From positions 1 through 64,000 of the forward strand of contig CAYGJB010000004.1 in the NCBI GenBank assembly GCA_964350195.1: DNA of 64,000 bases, in the 5' to 3' direction. Below the pieces are notes generated by a model. It was given only the letters and a program-made list of their open reading frames with translations, was not told the origin of the DNA and did not search any database. Of this stretch, positions 8,597 through 17,015 are shown piece after piece; the first letter of the stretch is position 1; the number at the start of each line of letters is the position of its first letter. This stretch comes from JAJCZB01 sp964350195. GTDB taxonomy: Bacteria > Babelota > Babeliae > Babelales > Vermiphilaceae. The translations under genes and the position numbers were made by a program.

Positions 8597-10149
8597 TGTT
8601 TACGCGTAAATCGATTATTCAGAAGACAGTACAAGTTGGCGGATCTACGCTTATTAGTAGGTTCTTGGGCATTATTCGTGAGATATTAATGATTCGGTAT
8701 ATGGGAGCAAGTGCGCTATCAGATGCATTTATCACCGCTTGGAAAGTTCCCAACTCATTACGCAAGATATTTGCTGAAGGAGCGCTTTCAGCTGCATTTG
8801 TACCCACCATTGTTCAAACAGTAAGAAAAGAAGGAAGGAAAGCTGTAAACGGGCTTATGAGTTTAGGATTTTTAGTATTTGAAGGAGTTGTATTAATTCT
8901 GTGTGCTGTTGCGATGGCGAACACCCAATTTTTTATATTTTTTATAGCCCCTGGTTTCTCTCAAGAACAGATCATAGCAAGCTCTACGTTTCTTTATATT
9001 CTTATGCCATTCATTTTTTTAATTTCAACAAGTGCTTTATTGGCTGGCCCACTCCAAGCGATAGGCCATTTTGCTGTTTCGGCATTTGGGCCAGTGTTTT
9101 TAAATATTATCTATATTCTCGGACTGATTGTGTGTCTCGTTTTTGAGTTACCTATTACGACACTGTGTTGGTTTATCATGTTGGGAGGTGTGGTACAGCT
9201 TTTAGCCCACATTGCAGTTTATATTAATTATGATTTCGGAGTGGGGAAATTCAATAAAGCTGATCTTAAAAAATTTGGCTGGGTGCTTCTTCGATTTATT
9301 CCATGTTTGGTGAGCATGAGTGTAATGGAAATAGGTCTTTTTATTGATACGAGCTTTGCTTCATTGCTCTCTAAGGGGTCTGTATCGTTGATTTATTACG
9401 CTAATCGATTCATGGGTATTCCGTTAGGAGTTTTTGCGGTTGCACTCTCAACTATTTTGCTTCCTCATTTTTCACGAATCAGCTCTTATGCGCCACAACG
9501 ACTTGGCTTTTACGTGTTAGAGGCAACCAAGCTGGTTTGGTGGGTGACGATCCCAGTGATGCTTGCAATGATGCTTTTCTCTCAAAAACTTTTTATGACA
9601 CTTTTTCTTTCGGATAAATTTTCAATAATGCAAGCGCATGAGGCAGGAAATATTCTTATTGCATCTTTGATTGGGCTTTTTTTCTTTGCCATCAATAAAA
9701 TTTTATCCAATGTATATTACGCTTTGCATCATACTGTAATTCCAGCGCTGATTGCAGTTGGTTCAGTGGGCACTAATATTCTTCTGAATTGGCTTTTAAT
9801 AGATCACTTACAGGCTGTTGGATTAGCCTTGGCCACTACGGCAGCAGCTATATTGCAAACGATTTTTTTGTATGGAATATTATCACACTATTTAAAGCTC
9901 AATGTTTACCCTCAGCAGCTAGGGCGTTTTTTTGTGCATTATACTATTCAGCTGGCTTTTATAGGAGTGGGTTTTGTGGCACTATATCAGGGTATTTATT
10001 ATTTAATGCATAGCTTTATGCCTGTATGCCTAACTGAATCAATGTGTCTTTGGTTTTGGGTGTTACCTTTGTGTATGCTTTTTATGTTAACAATTTACGC
10101 TACACGCTCACTATTTGGCATACGTATTTTATTTTTAGAGGGTGAATAA
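8596..10149 (+). CDS. murJ: Lipid II flippase MurJ (MviN)
   Basis: A polytopic membrane protein of 517 residues with about 14 hydrophobic helices. It shows the MurJ N-terminal signature: a basic start, LISRFLGIIREILM, then a segment ending GALSAAFVPT. MurJ flips lipid-linked peptidoglycan precursors across the inner membrane. Its start overlaps the stop of the ABC ATPase gene, and the Nudix gene begins directly after its stop, making a three-gene operon. Together with the double Ddl at 45.7 kb it argues that this organism makes peptidoglycan. Length and topology are normal for the family, with nothing missing that I can see. Confidence 0.95.
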   Translation: MFTRKSIIQKTVQVGGSTLISRFLGIIREILMIRYMGASALSDAFITAWKVPNSLRKIFAEGALSAAFVPTIVQTVRKEGRKAVNGLMSLGFLVFEGVVLILCAVAMANTQFFIFFIAPGFSQEQIIASSTFLYILMPFIFLISTSALLAGPLQAIGHFAVSAFGPVFLNIIYILGLIVCLVFELPITTLCWFIMLGGVVQLLAHIAVYINYDFGVGKFNKADLKKFGWVLLRFIPCLVSMSVMEIGLFIDTSFASLLSKGSVSLIYYANRFMGIPLGVFAVALSTILLPHFSRISSYAPQRLGFYVLEATKLVWWVTIPVMLAMMLFSQKLFMTLFLSDKFSIMQAHEAGNILIASLIGLFFFAINKILSNVYYALHHTVIPALIAVGSVGTNILLNWLLIDHLQAVGLALATTAAAILQTIFLYGILSHYLKLNVYPQQLGRFFVHYTIQLAFIGVGFVALYQGIYYLMHSFMPVCLTESMCLWFWVLPLCMLFMLTIYATRSLFGIRILFLEGE

Positions 10150-10584
10150 ATGAAATTCCTTTTTTCTGCGGGCTTTTTCCTGTTTCGAGTCAAAGATGGT
10201 GTGGCTGAATATTTGCTTCTTCAGTATCCTCATGGCCACTGGGAGCTTCCCAAGGGTAAAATAGAAAGAGGAGAATCAAAGCAGGAAGCCGCGATGCGTG
10301 AGCTTAAAGAGGAAACGTCCCTTGATGCCGATCTTTTACCTGGATATGAAGAGCAGCTTGAATACTTTTTTAAGCATGATGGAGAGCTTATTAAAAAAAC
10401 AGTGTACTTTTTTGTTGGAGAAGCACTTTCTGAAACTGTTACACTTTCTGATGAGCATATCGACTATACCTGGCTTTCGTTTCATCAAGCGCTAGATCGC
10501 CTTACTTTTGAAAACGCAAAAAAGCTTCTTGCTAAGGCTCATATGTTTTTAGAGCACAAAAAGTTGGTCAACAAAGCCGATTAA
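10150..10584 (+). CDS. Nudix hydrolase, Ap4A-hydrolase-like
   Basis: A 144-residue single-domain Nudix protein. The Nudix box spans residues 36-58: G, five residues, E50-region REL, then KEETSL. The box is complete except that the usual Gly before the last hydrophobic residue is Ser. The following glutamates (REL-KEE) bind the metal ions. The N-terminus (SAGFFLFR) and the short length resemble asymmetric bis(5-prime-nucleosyl)-tetraphosphate hydrolases, which clear Ap4A and similar alarmones. It starts on the base after the murJ stop, so it is co-transcribed and probably coupled. The exact substrate is not decidable here. Confidence 0.85.
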   Translation: MKFLFSAGFFLFRVKDGVAEYLLLQYPHGHWELPKGKIERGESKQEAAMRELKEETSLDADLLPGYEEQLEYFFKHDGELIKKTVYFFVGEALSETVTLSDEHIDYTWLSFHQALDRLTFENAKKLLAKAHMFLEHKKLVNKAD

Positions 10585-10722
10585 ATTTTTGTCGATAATA
10601 TCCTTCTATCAATTTTTAATAGAGCCTTTCATGGCTTCTATCGATAGGCCTAATGCAGTTTGCTTTATTTTGTTTTATATTTTATTTGAGATATTATTTT
10701 AATGGTTGTTATTGGAGGTTTT

Positions 10723-11298
10723 ATGAACGAGAAGAAAGCGATACTGTTGCTTTTAATGGCAGTTTCATCGGTATCAATTTTACTTTGGAGATCTAATATA
10801 GTATCTACAAGCGGAAAATCCTTCGGAGGTGTGGATGTGAGTATTGCTCGCGTCCCTGAATCACAGGTAGATGCTATGTTTGGGGGGCAAGGAAAGCATT
10901 TGAAAGGAAAAAATGCTATTGTTCCTCTGAAAGTTACGATATCAAATCATTCATCTAAAGCGCATAAAGTTACATTATCTAATGATGCGATTAGCAACAT
11001 GAATATTGTTCGTAAGAGAGTTCAGAAGAATGTTGGTCTTATTGCTACTGTATCCACAATAGGTGGTTTGTGTGTAGGTGGCCCAATAGGTGCAATTGCA
11101 TTTGGTGCAGGCTTTGGAACAGATAGTGCCAATAAGAATAAATATATGCTCGAAGAAATGAAACAAGAAGCTCTCTTCGGAGCTCAAATAATACCTGCAA
11201 AAAGTGCAATGTCTAAAATAATGTTTGTTCCTGAGTCAAAGCTTAGTAAGAATGATTCGATTGTAGAATCTCAGTATATAATAGTTAATCAGTTATAA
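10723..11298 (+). CDS. Membrane-anchored protein of unknown function
   Basis: I do not recognise the family. The frame opens at 10702, but the ATG at 10723 has TTGGAGG in place upstream. The protein is 191 residues, with an N-terminal hydrophobic helix (KAILLLLMAV) serving as signal anchor or signal peptide. A second hydrophobic, glycine-rich stretch around residues 100-125 (TIGGLCVGGPIGAIAFGAG) looks like a glycine-zipper membrane segment. The part between is mostly beta-like and polar. No cysteine lipobox is present. It is monocistronic, with a strong terminator directly after it at 11319-11345. Confidence 0.65.
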   Translation: MNEKKAILLLLMAVSSVSILLWRSNIVSTSGKSFGGVDVSIARVPESQVDAMFGGQGKHLKGKNAIVPLKVTISNHSSKAHKVTLSNDAISNMNIVRKRVQKNVGLIATVSTIGGLCVGGPIGAIAFGAGFGTDSANKNKYMLEEMKQEALFGAQIIPAKSAMSKIMFVPESKLSKNDSIVESQYIIVNQL

Positions 11299-11318
11299 GG
11301 TTTAGATTTTTTTAACAG

Positions 11319-11345
11319 AAAGGAGAGCCTTAGGGCTTTCCTTTT
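11319..11345 (+). terminator. Rho-independent terminator
   Basis: An 11-bp stem with a single G-T pair (AAAGGAGAGCC against GGCTTTCCTTT) closes a short loop, and the 3-prime arm runs into TTTTAT. It ends the transcript of the membrane-anchored gene that stops at 11298. Confidence 0.8.
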
Positions 11346-11403
11346 ATAGTATTCAATAAAGTTTTTAGAAGTGGATATACACAAAGGAAAGTCCACTAGG
11401 CAC

Positions 11404-11430
11404 AAAAAAAACCGGCTAATAAAGCCGGTT
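11404..11430 (-). terminator. Terminator of the tRNA-fMet gene
   Basis: Read on the minus strand, an 8-bp perfect stem (AACCGGCT with AGCCGGTT, 5-base loop) is followed by a run of seven T. It starts about six bases beyond the encoded CCA of the tRNA, so it ends that transcript. Confidence 0.85.
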
Positions 11431-11436
11431 AAATTT

Positions 11437-11513
<77 letters not shown>

Positions 11514-11611
11514 ACATAATTTCAATTAAGTACTCTAAAGGTTACCTTCTTTTTTAGCTTTGTCAAAAAAAAGACCGGATTCTTCGGTACATTTTTCTTA
11601 TTGGGCGTTTG

Positions 11612-12943
11612 TTAGTCAATTAATCGTTTAGAAGGGGTGGTTGCTATTTTATACCCTTTGCCAAACTGATCAAAGTATTGAGCGTAATGAAAAGAAATAT
11701 AGAGGACCGCTCTCTGCCACTGTATTCCTCGAAAGCGAGCAGCAAGGGCCATCAATTTTTGAAAATGGGGCATGAACCATGAATCGTTAGAGATAGCTAA
11801 GATAATGCTATCGGATTGATTATCAGGGCTGTTTCGGCAATAGAGATCTGAGCAAATATAGGGTATTAAAGTGGCTATTCCTGCCAGGGCTATTGATTGT
11901 CTTGGTTTCAAAGATGGGCATATGGGGGGACTTTTTTGAAAATAAAGTTGGGTGCACCAGCTATCAGCATGAAGAGTGATTCGTTCAGCAAGGGGGACCG
12001 CGTGTTTTTTATCGAATCGTTGCTTAAAGTAACCGTTTTGAAACCAATATAAGCTATTATGAAATTTCTTTTTCTTTTGGAAAAAGCTTCCGACAATAAG
12101 ATGTTTAATTGGGTGGCCAACAAGTCTATCTAACTGTGTTGTGTTTGATAAAGTTGCGTTGTTCCATGAAGATTCTGGTAAAAAGAGAGCTGAAATAGAA
12201 AGATTACGTTTATGGAGCTTGCTCATCTCATGAAATAAAAGTCGCTGTCCACTCTCAAGATTAATTGATGCAGGAAAGCTGATCGGTAGATGTCCCACTT
12301 TTTTTATCCATTCTGGCGGGTAAGATTCTTGATGATGCATGCTGATCACTATCCATGGAGCTACAATGAAAAAGAATACAAGCAGATTTAAGGGGTTTTT
12401 TTTTTGCCATGCGATATAGCCAGCTGAATTGATTATGCAAACCCAAAGAAGCATGATAGGCAACGGAACATAAAAAAGGGGGGATAGGGATTGGGGCGCA
12501 ATGCTCATGGGCAGAAGTGGATTCATAAAAAGATATCCTTCGATTTTGCCGAATGGCCATAGTGCAGCGTATTCAATAAATAAAAAGTAAAGCCAAAGAG
12601 ATACTGTCCAAGCGGTAAGGGCCCAAAAAAGATTGAGTTTTTTTATTATTTTTTGTGTTGTCCAGAGCCATAGAATTACGTAAAGCGAAACATATAAAAT
12701 TAAAAGAGCAAGCGGCATAACTTTGAGGAGTATTGTTCCATAAGCCATTTTAAGAAGTGCATTGCATAGGGGGAGTAACTGCAAAAAAATGGTTATAACA
12801 CTCCAAACAATTATTGTTTTTATTGAAAATTTTTTTGTGTATAGCGCATGAAAAAGAAAATCAGAAAATAGCCATAGCAACGGCCAAAAAGTAGGATTAT
12901 AAAAGGGAAGAACGTAGCTGATTGAGGCGAAAATTAATAGCAT
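11612..12943 (-). CDS. Apolipoprotein N-acyltransferase-like protein, divergent
   Basis: A 443-residue protein with about six to seven transmembrane helices in the first 200 residues, then a C-terminal carbon-nitrogen hydrolase domain, which is the architecture of Lnt. The Glu-Lys-Cys triad is visible: E257 in LPESSW, K312 in FDKKHAVP and C364 in PYICSD. The 52-residue spacing from Lys to Cys equals that of E. coli Lnt as I remember it (K335, C387). ISNDSWF matches the Lnt TNDAWFG segment. Lnt adds the third acyl chain to lipoproteins. The protein is shorter than typical Lnt (about 500) and weakly conserved outside the motifs, so a relative with another acyl acceptor is possible. No clear ribosome site precedes the ATG. 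Confidence 0.75.
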   Translation of the reverse strand: MLLIFASISYVLPFYNPTFWPLLWLFSDFLFHALYTKKFSIKTIIVWSVITIFLQLLPLCNALLKMAYGTILLKVMPLALLILYVSLYVILWLWTTQKIIKKLNLFWALTAWTVSLWLYFLFIEYAALWPFGKIEGYLFMNPLLPMSIAPQSLSPLFYVPLPIMLLWVCIINSAGYIAWQKKNPLNLLVFFFIVAPWIVISMHHQESYPPEWIKKVGHLPISFPASINLESGQRLLFHEMSKLHKRNLSISALFLPESSWNNATLSNTTQLDRLVGHPIKHLIVGSFFQKKKKFHNSLYWFQNGYFKQRFDKKHAVPLAERITLHADSWCTQLYFQKSPPICPSLKPRQSIALAGIATLIPYICSDLYCRNSPDNQSDSIILAISNDSWFMPHFQKLMALAARFRGIQWQRAVLYISFHYAQYFDQFGKGYKIATTPSKRLID

Positions 12944-12995
12944 ACAAAAAGCATATCATAATCTTAAACTTGAGATGTAATCAAATGGTATAATC

Positions 12996-13027
12996 TAAAA
13001 AATGGCCCCGGGAATTACCCCGGGGCC
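12996..13027 (-). terminator. Terminator of the two-repeat exported protein
   Basis: On the minus strand a 9-bp G/C-only stem (GGCCCCGGG arms, 6-base loop) is followed by a run of T. It lies about 20 bases beyond the stop of the gene at 13047-13844, and also separates that gene from the lnt-like gene. Confidence 0.85.
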
Positions 13028-13046
13028 ACGCACGTTGTGCGCCTCC

Positions 13047-13844
13047 TTAATTTGAGCGGCGAACGTGGGGATTTATATAAGCAGGTTTATTTTGAATAGC
13101 CTGTCTTCTGAAGCTTATTTTTTTAGAGGTTCTTTCTTGTCTAGCTTCTGTTGCTGTGTGAGCAGGTTTGGCGCGTTTCATGCGTGCTAAAGGTATTCGT
13201 TGAGCTTGAATTTCAAGGTCTCTTCCTTGTATGCCTTTGCTCATGAAACCACGCTGTATTAATGTTACTGCTGGTTGATCGCCAGTTTGTTCGGCAAATA
13301 CGATTTTAGAGCGAATTTTTTGTTTTTCTGGTCCTGCTTCAACAATGATATAGCCTGATGGTTTTACGCTGATTGAAGTCGTTTTACCATCTGAAATTGA
13401 GTTGCCGCGACCGCTTGAATCGCAGGCATCTATTATCTGTGCAGTTCCGCCAGATTGATTTTCAATTTTAACATTGAAGCTGATAGGCTTTTGGGAAAAT
13501 CCATCAGCAGTAAGCCCTTTTTGATTGAGAGTTACTGTTGGGCGATGGTTGCGAAAATCTTTGCTGTAAAAGTGAACGTTGCGATTAGATTTATTTCCTT
13601 CAGGCCCAGCTTTAACTTCAATATTAGCGCCACGTTTTTGGATCAATATCTGAATAGAGCTATTGTTATCGAGCTTTGTGTGGCGGGATACGCCGCGAAC
13701 ACCTTGTGTCTTTTCAAAATCTGCATCGCCACCAGATCTATTCACCAGTGTCACGGTATAATTACGAAAGCAATCGCTATGCGAAGCAAAGAGCGGCGTA
13801 CTACACAATAACGCTGTAATCAATGTTTTGATAATTTTGTTCAT
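13047..13844 (-). CDS. Exported protein with two internal repeats
   Basis: An unrecognised 265-residue protein. Residues 1-20 form a signal peptide ending LFA before SHSDC. The mature part holds two diverged copies of an approximately 85-residue unit, about 29-115 and 122-205. Both follow the same order: a strand with N-R/Q-SGG, a long loop, a strand ending VEAGPE or VKAGPE, then PTVTL or PAVTL, then a G-hydrophobic-x-K/A-G end. This looks like two tandem beta-sandwich domains. The tail (about 210-265) is Arg/Lys/Gln-rich and probably unfolded. An AAGGGAAGA ribosome site and a strong terminator make it a single-gene unit. A surface or host-facing role is a guess. Confidence 0.75.
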   Translation of the reverse strand: MNKIIKTLITALLCSTPLFASHSDCFRNYTVTLVNRSGGDADFEKTQGVRGVSRHTKLDNNSSIQILIQKRGANIEVKAGPEGNKSNRNVHFYSKDFRNHRPTVTLNQKGLTADGFSQKPISFNVKIENQSGGTAQIIDACDSSGRGNSISDGKTTSISVKPSGYIIVEAGPEKQKIRSKIVFAEQTGDQPAVTLIQRGFMSKGIQGRDLEIQAQRIPLARMKRAKPAHTATEARQERTSKKISFRRQAIQNKPAYINPHVRRSN

Positions 13845-14023
13845 TATTCTTCCCTTTTTGAGCGGTTAATTTTATATACGAATCATACATGTCATTTTTC
13901 ATCTACATAATACCAATAGAAAAGATACAAAAACAACCGTTTGATAAAAAACATTTTTCAACGACAGGTATTTGTTGGCTTATATCAGTGGTTATATGGT
14001 ATTTTGGCGAAAGGCGGATTGTT

Positions 14024-14416
14024 TCAATTAGGAAATTTTTTAAGAAAAATGATGGCGCTAGCGATGGTTTTGGTGTGGGTGAGAGAGAGAAGGGGTTCAA
14101 GGGAGGCCCTTAGGCCTAAAAAATGCCAATCTACTTGTAGAAGGGGAATATTATTGTTTCCTTTTTCAACGGAAATTGATTTGCAAATGGTTAAAAAAGG
14201 ACGGTAGTCGTTTGGGTGGGCAGCACAAAATGCTTTAAAAAAAGCTTCTTTTGCTGCAAATCGTACCGCGAATCGTTGGGGGGCTAGCGATGGAGACTTT
14301 AAGCAGTAGGCAATTTCAGTTTCGCTGAATATTTTTCTAAGCTGGGCATGAGGGAAGGTATGCCAATTGCTAAAACGGGATATTTCTATTGAATCGATTC
14401 CGATGCTTGATACCAT
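14024..14416 (-). CDS. acpS: Holo-[acyl-carrier-protein] synthase
   Basis: AcpS moves the phosphopantetheine arm from coenzyme A to a serine of acyl carrier protein, which is needed for fatty acid synthesis. The 130-residue length is normal. The metal-binding Asp is D8 in GIDSIEI and the Glu is E57 in RFAAKEAFFKAF, the two signature motifs. It lies ten bases after the DUF6629-like gene on the same strand, with a short AGGA ribosome site. The C-terminus is slightly degenerate but ends with the expected strand. The 179-base gap between this gene and the next (13845-14023) shows no gene on either strand. Confidence 0.92.
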   Translation of the reverse strand: MVSSIGIDSIEISRFSNWHTFPHAQLRKIFSETEIAYCLKSPSLAPQRFAVRFAAKEAFFKAFCAAHPNDYRPFLTICKSISVEKGNNNIPLLQVDWHFLGLRASLEPLLSLTHTKTIASAIIFLKKFPN

Positions 14417-14426
14417 GTAGGTGTTC

Positions 14427-15038
14427 CTAACGGAGTATTAATATGACTAACACGCTGAGAATTGCTGCAAAGAAGCACCATATTGATATGATATAATTAT
14501 AGTAAAATAGAAAAGCAAATACATAAGAAATGGCGAGTATCACTCCCATAATTGAGAGGGAGGGAATTTTAGGAATAAAAAAAGGCATGACCGTTGCTGT
14601 AAGGTACAAAAAAGTACCAGGGATCCAAAGCCATTGGGGGATATCAGATGTGTATCTAATATGGTTTTCTGCAATAATGGCTATTGGCGGATATGCCATT
14701 AAATAGGCGGCAGATAAAATACCTGTGAGAATGCCAGCAACCATGGAAATACTAAGTTTTTTTTTCTCTGAAAAATTGCTTATGTGATAAATGGAGTAGG
14801 GGATCCAGTTTGGCCATATTATTGCCACAAAGCAGACGTAGGCATAAATGGCTAGTGTGGCAGATGATCCTTGAGTTAACGATTGCCAAATAGTGCCTTC
14901 AATAAATTGTTGAATGGAAAAAAGGATTGGAATAGATGCAAAAAATAGTTGATTTTTTTTTGCACGAGATAGCGCGGCGATACCACACAACAAAAGTATG
15001 GCACTGGCAACATAACTGGCGGTGGCTGAAAAACACAT
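14427..15038 (-). CDS. DUF6629-type multi-pass membrane protein
   Basis: A 203-residue integral membrane protein with about seven hydrophobic helices. The start MCFSATASYVASAIL, with an early cysteine and small residues, and the following FSIQQFIEGTIWQ segment match what I recall of the DUF6629 family, which has no known function. It is cotranscribed with acpS, ten bases apart, and sits 52 bases downstream of the ComM-type gene. Family assignment is from memory of the N-terminal pattern; its role is unknown. Confidence 0.65.
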   Translation of the reverse strand: MCFSATASYVASAILLLCGIAALSRAKKNQLFFASIPILFSIQQFIEGTIWQSLTQGSSATLAIYAYVCFVAIIWPNWIPYSIYHISNFSEKKKLSISMVAGILTGILSAAYLMAYPPIAIIAENHIRYTSDIPQWLWIPGTFLYLTATVMPFFIPKIPSLSIMGVILAISYVFAFLFYYNYIISIWCFFAAILSVLVILILR

Positions 15039-15090
15039 AATAAGCTCCTTAAGTAATACATTGTAGCTTAAAAGTCGTTTCTGTATTAAA

Positions 15091-16644
15091 TCAATAGTTA
15101 TTACGCTGCTGTTCCAAATATCTATCTAAAGAACGATACATAATAGCTTCCTGTACGTGTGCCGTCTCAATCAAATCAGATCCTTCTATGTCGGCGATTG
15201 TACGGGAAACCTTCATAATTTTATGATAGCCTCGCATACTAAGATTGAGCTTATCAAAAGCATTTTTCATTACTATTTCAGCTTCATCGCTTAGTTTGCA
15301 TGCATTTTCTATCATTTCTGTCGGCATTGAGCTATTAAAAACCAAGCTTTTATTAAATCTTTGCTGTTGGACTGCTAGCGCATTTTCTACGCTTTTAAAC
15401 ATCATTTCAGAGCTTTCGCAATTTTCATGCGGCGCATGTATTGTTTCATATTCAATTGTGGGCACATGTATTTGCAAATCAATACGGTCTAAAAGAGGTC
15501 CGGAGAGTTTATTTAAATAGCGAGTTATTTGTTGGCTTGAGCAATAGCAAGCACGTTTTTTGTCCCCAAGAAAGCCACATGGGCATGGATTTAAAGCTGC
15601 TACTAAAAGGAATGAAGCGGGGAAATTTAAAGATTGATGAGCGCGTGCAATTGATACGGTTTTATTTTCAAGTGGTTGGCGTAGCGCTTCTAGGGTATCC
15701 CGTTTAAATTCAGTGAGCTCATCCAAAAAAAGAATACCGTTATGAGAATGGCTGATTTCTCCTGGCTGTGGGAATGATCCACCACCAATAAGTCCCGCTT
15801 GTGATATTGAATGATGAGGGCTACGAAATGGGCGATTTAAAACGAGTGGCTGTTTGCCGAGTTTTCCGCTTATCGAATATATTTTGCTCGTTTCAAGAAC
15901 CTCATCGAAAGACATTGAGGGCATAATTGAGGGAAGGCGCTTTGCAAGCATTGTTTTACCGGATCCAGGGGGACCAATAAAAAGAATATTATGTCTGCCA
16001 GCAGCAGCGATTTTAAGGGCTCGTTTTGCTTGCATCTGCCCTTTAACTTGGCTGAAATCTAATTTAGATTCTTTTTTTTCTTTTAATAAAAGAGTGGGAA
16101 GATTACATTTGGTAGCGGTAATTGGTTGCTCAGATCGCAGATAGGCAATGAGCTCGGTAAGGTGCGAAACGCCAATAATTTCAAGCCCCTCAATAAGCGC
16201 TGCTTCATCGCTATTTTTTTCGGGCAAGATTACTCTTTTTTTACCAAGTTTTTTCGCATCAAATGCAATTGCTAGTGCTCCTTTAATAAAGCGAATGCTG
16301 CCATCGAGAGAAAGCTCACCTAAAAAGAGGCTGTCTTGAACAGTATTGGCATCTATTTCAATTTTTCCCAGTGCTTGTAATATTGCTATGGCGATGGGAA
16401 GATCAAAGAGTGTGCCTTCTTTTTTTAGATCAGCAGGAGCTAAATTTACGGTTATTTTTTTTGCGGGCAATATAAATCCGCTGTTTTTAAGAGCAGCTAA
16501 AATGCGCTTGCTACTTTCTCTAATTGCTGTATCTGGTAATCCAACTATACAGAAACTGACCAATCCAAATGAGATATCTACTTCAACAGATACTAATTGA
16601 GCGTGAACGCCCACAGTGGCGGCGGAATAAATTTTTGCGTGCAT
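15091..16644 (-). CDS. comM: YifB/ComM-family AAA+ ATPase (Mg-chelatase-like)
   Basis: A full-length ComM/YifB protein (517 residues). The N-terminal domain (about 1-170) carries the family start, with AKIYSAATVG and the VGLPDTAIRESSKR stretch. The AAA+ core has Walker A GPPGSGKT near 220 and Walker B ILFLDELTEF near 300. A cysteine cluster (CPCGFLGDKKRACYC) near 355 and the C-terminal Mg-chelatase helical domain follow. ComM is a branch-migration helicase that extends integration of single-stranded DNA during natural transformation. The genome also has a pseudopilin operon at 31 kb, but no ComEA or ComEC gene is in this window, so DNA uptake remains open. Confidence 0.9.
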   Translation of the reverse strand: MHAKIYSAATVGVHAQLVSVEVDISFGLVSFCIVGLPDTAIRESSKRILAALKNSGFILPAKKITVNLAPADLKKEGTLFDLPIAIAILQALGKIEIDANTVQDSLFLGELSLDGSIRFIKGALAIAFDAKKLGKKRVILPEKNSDEAALIEGLEIIGVSHLTELIAYLRSEQPITATKCNLPTLLLKEKKESKLDFSQVKGQMQAKRALKIAAAGRHNILFIGPPGSGKTMLAKRLPSIMPSMSFDEVLETSKIYSISGKLGKQPLVLNRPFRSPHHSISQAGLIGGGSFPQPGEISHSHNGILFLDELTEFKRDTLEALRQPLENKTVSIARAHQSLNFPASFLLVAALNPCPCGFLGDKKRACYCSSQQITRYLNKLSGPLLDRIDLQIHVPTIEYETIHAPHENCESSEMMFKSVENALAVQQQRFNKSLVFNSSMPTEMIENACKLSDEAEIVMKNAFDKLNLSMRGYHKIMKVSRTIADIEGSDLIETAHVQEAIMYRSLDRYLEQQRNNY

Positions 16645-17000
16645 GTGTGTACCAGGTGCGTTTGGGGATAAGGAATATGTTAACTAATAAAAAAGGCGGG
16701 GCTTATGAATCGATGCGATCGGGGATGCCTTCAATTCTTATTATGCTAAGTAACTTTACGTCTTCATTAAAGATAAGATTTTTATAGCAAAAAAAGAAGG
16801 GTGAAAAAGAAGAGTTGATATGCATAGAAAGGCCCCATTTGAAAGGAAAAACTGTTAATGCTAATGATATTTAAAATAGGAGTGTTTGCTTTTGTTGTCA
16901 ATTAAATACGCTCCAATTTTATTGTCTATGCGATGATTGAAGGTGGCAGTTTTTATAAATATTCGTACACTATACTCAACATCACAAAAAAGATTCTGTA
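16645..17000. other. Intergenic region, no gene seen
   Basis: A 356-base A+T-rich divergent gap between the ComM-type gene and the first gene of the exported cluster. I see no convincing coding frame, RNA gene or repeat. A TATACT hexamer at 16971-16976 is placed well for a -10 box of the rightward gene, but no good -35 box stands 16-18 bases upstream of it. Confidence 0.5.
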
Positions 17001-17015
17001 ATGAGTGGGAATTCT

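Noticed and set aside
13845..14023. Short plus-strand frames in the gap before acpS
   Set aside because: They run antisense through acpS and have no support as genes.
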